From Lactarius indigo (taxonomy: Eukaryota; Basidiomycota; Agaricomycetes; Russulales; Russulaceae), in NCBI GenBank assembly GCA_025766275.1, contig JAFKAC010000142.1, positions 55,486 to 119,485 on the forward strand: a DNA stretch of 64,000 nt, given 5' to 3'. Under the pieces are notes generated by a model. It saw nothing but the letters and a program-made list of their open reading frames with translations, was not told where the DNA came from and searched no databases. Within the stretch, counting starts at the first letter, position 1. Each line of letters starts with the position of its first letter. The position numbers and the translations under genes are program-made. Positions 59,901 to 64,000 of this stretch are shown here, piece by piece.

Positions 59901-60968
59901 ATCAGTTCCGGGTGGTTCAATAATTCTTGGCGGCGGGAGCAGGGGTGTATCACCGGTGGGGGCCGGGATATTATCGTACATAGTTGGACTAGGTGCGTAG
60001 ATCTTGTTGCCGCCTCCTAAAGCGAACGGCGACGTACCGCGGACCAAGGGAGAAGCCATGCCAGTCCTATCTTTTGCATATGCACTAGTATCGTAACACC
60101 TCTCAGAGGCATTTGAAGCCTTACGCGCAGCGATAGGTGGGCCAATTTTCGAAGCGGAGAGTTTCGATGGGAGTTTCGGGGTAAACGAGTGCGAACGGAC
60201 GTGGAGCATAGGCATACTGGAACCTGATGGCGGCGTTCCTAAAGAGGGACTTAGTGATACTGGTGAAGATGGCGCGGAAGAAAGATCTGCGGAGGAACTG
60301 GCAGCGGTGAAGGTAGGAAATGGGTGCTGTTGTAGAGGATGCGGCGACGTCGGTGAATGACTAGGGCTGCCTGTACGATACTGTTGTATCTTGTCCTGGA
60401 AGCTGGCTGACAAGGGAGTGGAAGGCGCAGAAGTGCTAAATTTGCCAAGTTCCTCAGCAGAGCGGGACCACGGCTTGTGCGAAAGACCTCTCAAATCGCC
60501 AAGGTCAGTCGAGCCTTTCTTACCAGGCGAGGGAGAGGAGGTGATTGGGTCATCTAACCCGGCCTGTGCGCGAGCTATGGAGAGATCAAACACGGACCTG
60601 AGATATAAGGTACAGTGAGTATTACAATGACAGCGTTTCTGGAAAAACATTAACCTGCTGTGAGTGGGTGACTGGATGTACGGTTCACTCTGCATGGACG
60701 GAAGAATGGGACGGAGATCTGTGGGATGAGAGATCTTTGGTTTGCGGACAAACGAGCTAGTGCTCGATCTTGGTTCTGAGGGAACCGTGGATGGCGGCCG
60801 AGAAGTAGCCTGGTTTCTGGTAAACCATTTAGCTGGCTTAGAGAGTAGTTGTGAGAATCCAGAGGGCGACGCAGAACGAGGGAATACAGTGGTGGACGTT
60901 GCACCAGTAGAGGAAGGATCGTACGGGCTCAAAGAATGGGGTTGCGAAGGATTACGACGAGAACGCAT
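53992..60968 (-). CDS. BEM2-like RhoGAP with RasGEF and PH domains
   Basis: Twelve exons: 60968-60655, 60597-58039, 57979-57145, 57097-56621, 56565-55907, 55851-55052, 55000-54866, 54810-54754, 54699-54574, 54511-54406, 54343-54190, 54141-53992; all phases agree, 2123 residues (yeast Bem2 is 2167). Order: Ser/Pro-rich N-terminus; a globular middle; RasGEF N-terminal domain (about 1160-1245, GTLERLVDVLAHGLPG); RasGEF-like domain (about 1400-1612, DLFTTADLLEIQSADRTAWF, LRAHHVLRKWIVSKIVAP); a coiled-coil link; PH (about 1740-1860, SYTVQLDTEDGGHYLLQMAT); RhoGAP (1881-2075, FGVELEFLL, GIYRIAGATSEV with the arginine finger at about Arg1928, LLKRVVEHLDKVTDYEEHNQ, FSPNLLRAP); acidic end (EYDDDEFDEPILEEEEE). 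It switches off Rho GTPases in polarity and septation. This architecture is diagnostic of the family. Confidence 0.92.
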
Positions 60969-63900
60969 GATGGAAAAGGTAAGGGAGCGGGGTGTAGCGA
61001 GCTACGCGCTCAGCAAGAAAGACCTCGGCTGAGCGCGTGATTGGGGGGGATATATGTCAATAAGGGATGAGGCATATGACAAGTGAGATACGGATTGGTA
61101 CGGAGACAGAATATTGCGATACGAGGACGAATGGAGGCTGTCGCGTCAACGAAAAGATAGGCACGAAAAGGGATAAATACACACGGGGATAGACCCAGGT
61201 TTGGATATAGTTGCCAGCTTGACCGCCGGGGTAAGACAAGCGAGGTAAGAGCCTGAGATACAAGGGCGTGGCAATGCGTTTCTGTTGTCGACAAAACAGA
61301 TAGACGGGACAGAAGAGGGGGAGCCTGGGGGTGTTGAGCCGGTGGGGGCGACCAAGAGAGAGCACGAACCAACTCAGCTCTCAAGACGACCTTTAAGCGA
61401 CCATTCCATTCATTTCACTTCCACTATCCAACCTATTATATAATCAAATTCAAGTTAACCCCTCCCCTGAACCGAGATGGCTCCGACAGCATACATCGCT
61501 GGTGCTTCCCTCCAGTTTATAACAAACCAACGGGAGAACACTGCCTTGGGTCTTCCACTAGGATTCGTGTTTTTTTTTTTGACCTTACTGTCCAGATCCG
61601 AAGAAGCCCCGACGGTCCTTCTCGTCCGAGAGTGCCAAGTTAGAGTGATCTTTTTGCTTCCTTTCCATGTGCTTTCGTTCGTACTGTATTTTCTCTCAGC
61701 CACTAGCTCCATTTCCATCTTCATGCCAACTCGTAGCAGTTCAATCAGCCGCACACTAACAATACGAGTTACAGGGAACCGATTAATTATTTTCTTTGTG
61801 TATTACACCAAAAAGGCATCGACACTTTTGTCAACTGCCAATGGGATGACGCGTCCAAAGGGATGATCTTAACTTGTGTTCGTAAGCGCCTGCCCTTAGT
61901 GCCCAAACCTTCCGCAGATTCGTCGCAACGACTCAAGCTCAGCTATTGGACAGATAACCTTCTGGCAACTCCATCTATAGATCTGTGGAAGGCAGGACTT
62001 GCAGGCGCTTTCTCACCCGAGTCCATTCTGGTATATCCCCAAATAACTTCGGCGCTGGCGCTAAGAGCTATAAAACCTCATATGGGTCCACCTTTGGAGT
62101 TGACATCAGCAGACTGACTTGATGGGCACCTTGAGCAAAGGGGTGGCCACCGCCACAGCCGTGACACACTCAGTGTTTGGGTTCTCGATGAAGCAAAGCG
62201 GCTCCAAGTAAAACGACCACACCAACGACACGGTAACCGTTTCCCGTGCCCATCTCTTACCGTATCCATGAATAGGTCCACGGTTCTACGAGTTGGAGCT
62301 CCGTGCTGTTACCAATACTGTATCCCGCGGCCACCCCTTGCAGATAGGACTTTATTGGAGTTGGAGATGCACTGACGGACTCGGGCTGGTGCAGAGCCGG
62401 ATCGCAGACTCGTATCACTCTCGTATCGAATTTGACGATGACAGAATGGCGGGGCCTGACAGTCGCCTCCGGGAAGTTGGCGTCGCAAGCACTGCCATCG
62501 TTGTGGGTCCATGATTTGCTCCAGCGCTAATCGCTAAGCGTGGCATCCTGCTCATACCGTATCCACCCTGTACTCTGGCGGTCGAAGAACGGTGTTACGA
62601 ACTGGATTCATGGCAGAGGTATTTCTTCCGGTTTGCCGGTATCCCCGTCCTACCTACGCCTTTCCTAGTTCATCCAAACGGTCAAACCCCGAGTTGGCGC
62701 CAATTCTCTGCACTGGCTTTCCGTCACGATGGAGACTCAATGAACATTGTGGTACTGTATCCGTGTTTCACACGTTACAGTACAGTAACTCCCACGCAAG
62801 TCTATTGTTGTTCTGAGTTTCAGTGAGCGATCAACCTTAGTTCCCTATCACTCAATGCGGAGTTCTAATTCCTTGTAATGCTGTATCCTTCTAGGTCGAT
62901 CCGAGACTCTGTCAGGTTCTAAAATGATCCGCCGATACGCAGTGGATGTCTGTCAAAATTTTGAGGCCTAACCGCAGAGGGACATCGGTACCGGGATATC
63001 GCGAACCCCTGATCGTACTGGCGTCGCCATTGGATCCGTACACATTGCGAGAACAAGGCCCGCCGTCATGAGTACCATATCCCCAAGGGGGTGGCTTTAC
63101 CTAGCACCACTCTCAGTCCTGTGCCCTTCATCTCAGCTTGGAAAAGCGCTGTGATCTCTTAAACTGAACGCATGGGCTGGCCGCGTGGAATTCCTGCAGG
63201 AGGGAAGGGCTATCGTTGGGGTTTAACGAGGTTGGTAAACACGCCCAGAAACCTGATTGTCGTGTGACTTACGACAGCAGTTCCTCTCTTACGGGATCGC
63301 GACGCTTTGAAATTAACTTGGCTTTGGACGTGCCAATTTGCACCCATTCCTGGCTAGACTCTCGAACAACAGTCGGCCCACTCTCGATATTCCGAGAACT
63401 ATATTGATGTGCTAGGCAGGTGTGTCATTCCGAATATTGGACTTCCCCGTGTGTGGACACGTACTTACGTTTGGTTGATAACAATATTGACTCGTACCCC
63501 GAAAACGAATTCTTCCTATTCTAAAGCAGAGGCTCGTGTCGCGTCGCCTGTCTTGCCCCAATGAGTCCTTTTAATACCTGATGGCCCCACCACGACTAGT
63601 TCCGGCAAAACCTCCCATGCTGCGCCAGAACACGGGATGGAAGCGCAGGACCACGCATGCCTTTCCCATTACTCCCTTACTGGTAAAATGCTGCGCCTAT
63701 GTTTCGGCACCACGTATCCTTCCGCCAATCCGATTTGTTGAGTTGAAGCAGTCACAGTGCAACCGAACTCCGCGAAGGTCGCCGACGGGACAAAAAAAAA
63801 ACAAATCTCTTCGAGCTCCTCCCCGGATTGGGCCGTACATGCGGTGTGCTGCACATGTTTGATGAGTCGCTCACTGAGTACAGCCAGTGATAGGTGATAT

Positions 63901-64000
63901 GTTTATCTTATATAAGGTTATCAATTCGCCCTTTCAAATGGCCCCATGTTTTGTATTCGTGGGCCTGTACAGATCTTTTACGACGCTGGATGGCCAGTCG
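60969..64000. other. Terminal 3 kb, nothing supported
   Basis: 60969-61400 is the 5' flank of the BEM2-like gene. Beyond it, frames such as plus 61477-61866 (hydrophobic, T-run inside) and plus 61863-62117 are short and overlap opposite-strand frames, without introns or family features. No tRNA, terminal repeat or transposon protein was seen; it could hold a non-coding RNA or eroded mobile DNA, neither shown. Confidence 0.35.

Noticed and set aside
61477..61866. 129-codon plus-strand hydrophobic ORF
   Set aside because: Contains a run of ten Ts giving the hydrophobic look; overlaps an equally long opposite frame; no support.
1..64000. CRISPR array, prophage or bacterial operon
   Set aside because: No regularly spaced short repeats and no bacterial gene layout; introns throughout show a fungal nuclear genome.

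Overview
The window is nuclear DNA of a filamentous fungus, almost certainly a basidiomycete (Agaricomycotina). The evidence is many 50-60 nt GT-AG introns, inositol-3-phosphate synthase, CCT theta, a BEM2-type RhoGAP, eIF4G and PARP-finger sequences, and a large lineage-expanded family of BTB/POZ proteins. The family style recalls Cantharellales (Rhizoctonia-like) genomes, but that is only an impression. No rRNA, tRNA, CRISPR array or organellar DNA was seen. Exon boundaries were worked out by hand from splice signals and reading phase, so the spliced products are inferences, although each accepted model keeps phase from start to stop.

Positions 1-36000 hold a one-directional (minus strand) array of twelve BTB loci (called copies 1-12 here, numbered from the left): eleven readable genes, one pseudogene (copy 8) and at least two solo fragments. 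The core gene has three exons: a disordered N-terminus ending in the first BTB strand; an exon of exactly 176 nt in every readable copy; and an exon with the rest of the BTB and a following helical region. A variable tail, usually Ala/Lys/Glu-rich coiled coil, comes after it. The core is conserved, but the ends have been exchanged. Copy 1 carries the N-terminus of a PARP-type zinc-finger protein. Copy 5 carries the N-terminal half of eIF4G, including the eIF4E-binding YxxxxL motif. Copy 10 ends in a domain resembling the N-terminal protein of fungal LINE-like retrotransposons. Copy 11 ends in an FG-repeat (nucleoporin-like) tail. Copy 4 ends in a Cys-rich module, copy 5 in NDEWDxLPFK repeats, and copies 2, 7 and 10 carry WNSDPWSK motifs. 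A 857 bp PIF/Harbinger-like element with TAA target duplications sits between copies 5 and 6. One unrelated plus-strand gene (about 4141-4932) lies inside the array.

Positions 36000-61000 are ordinary housekeeping DNA: INO1 (myo-inositol synthesis), a divergent F-box gene, a small conserved membrane protein, an SDR-like membrane protein, CCT8 (chaperonin TRiC), a 13-exon mitochondrial SLC25 carrier, and a 12-exon BEM2-like protein of about 2123 residues (RasGEF-N, RasGEF, PH, RhoGAP). Positions 61000-64000 hold nothing I can support.

The most interesting signal is the array itself. It looks like a local system in which a BTB interaction module is repeatedly joined to fragments of cellular proteins (DNA-break sensor, translation initiation factor, nucleoporin-like, retroelement). 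That would make either substrate adaptors with changing specificity or decoy-like fusions.
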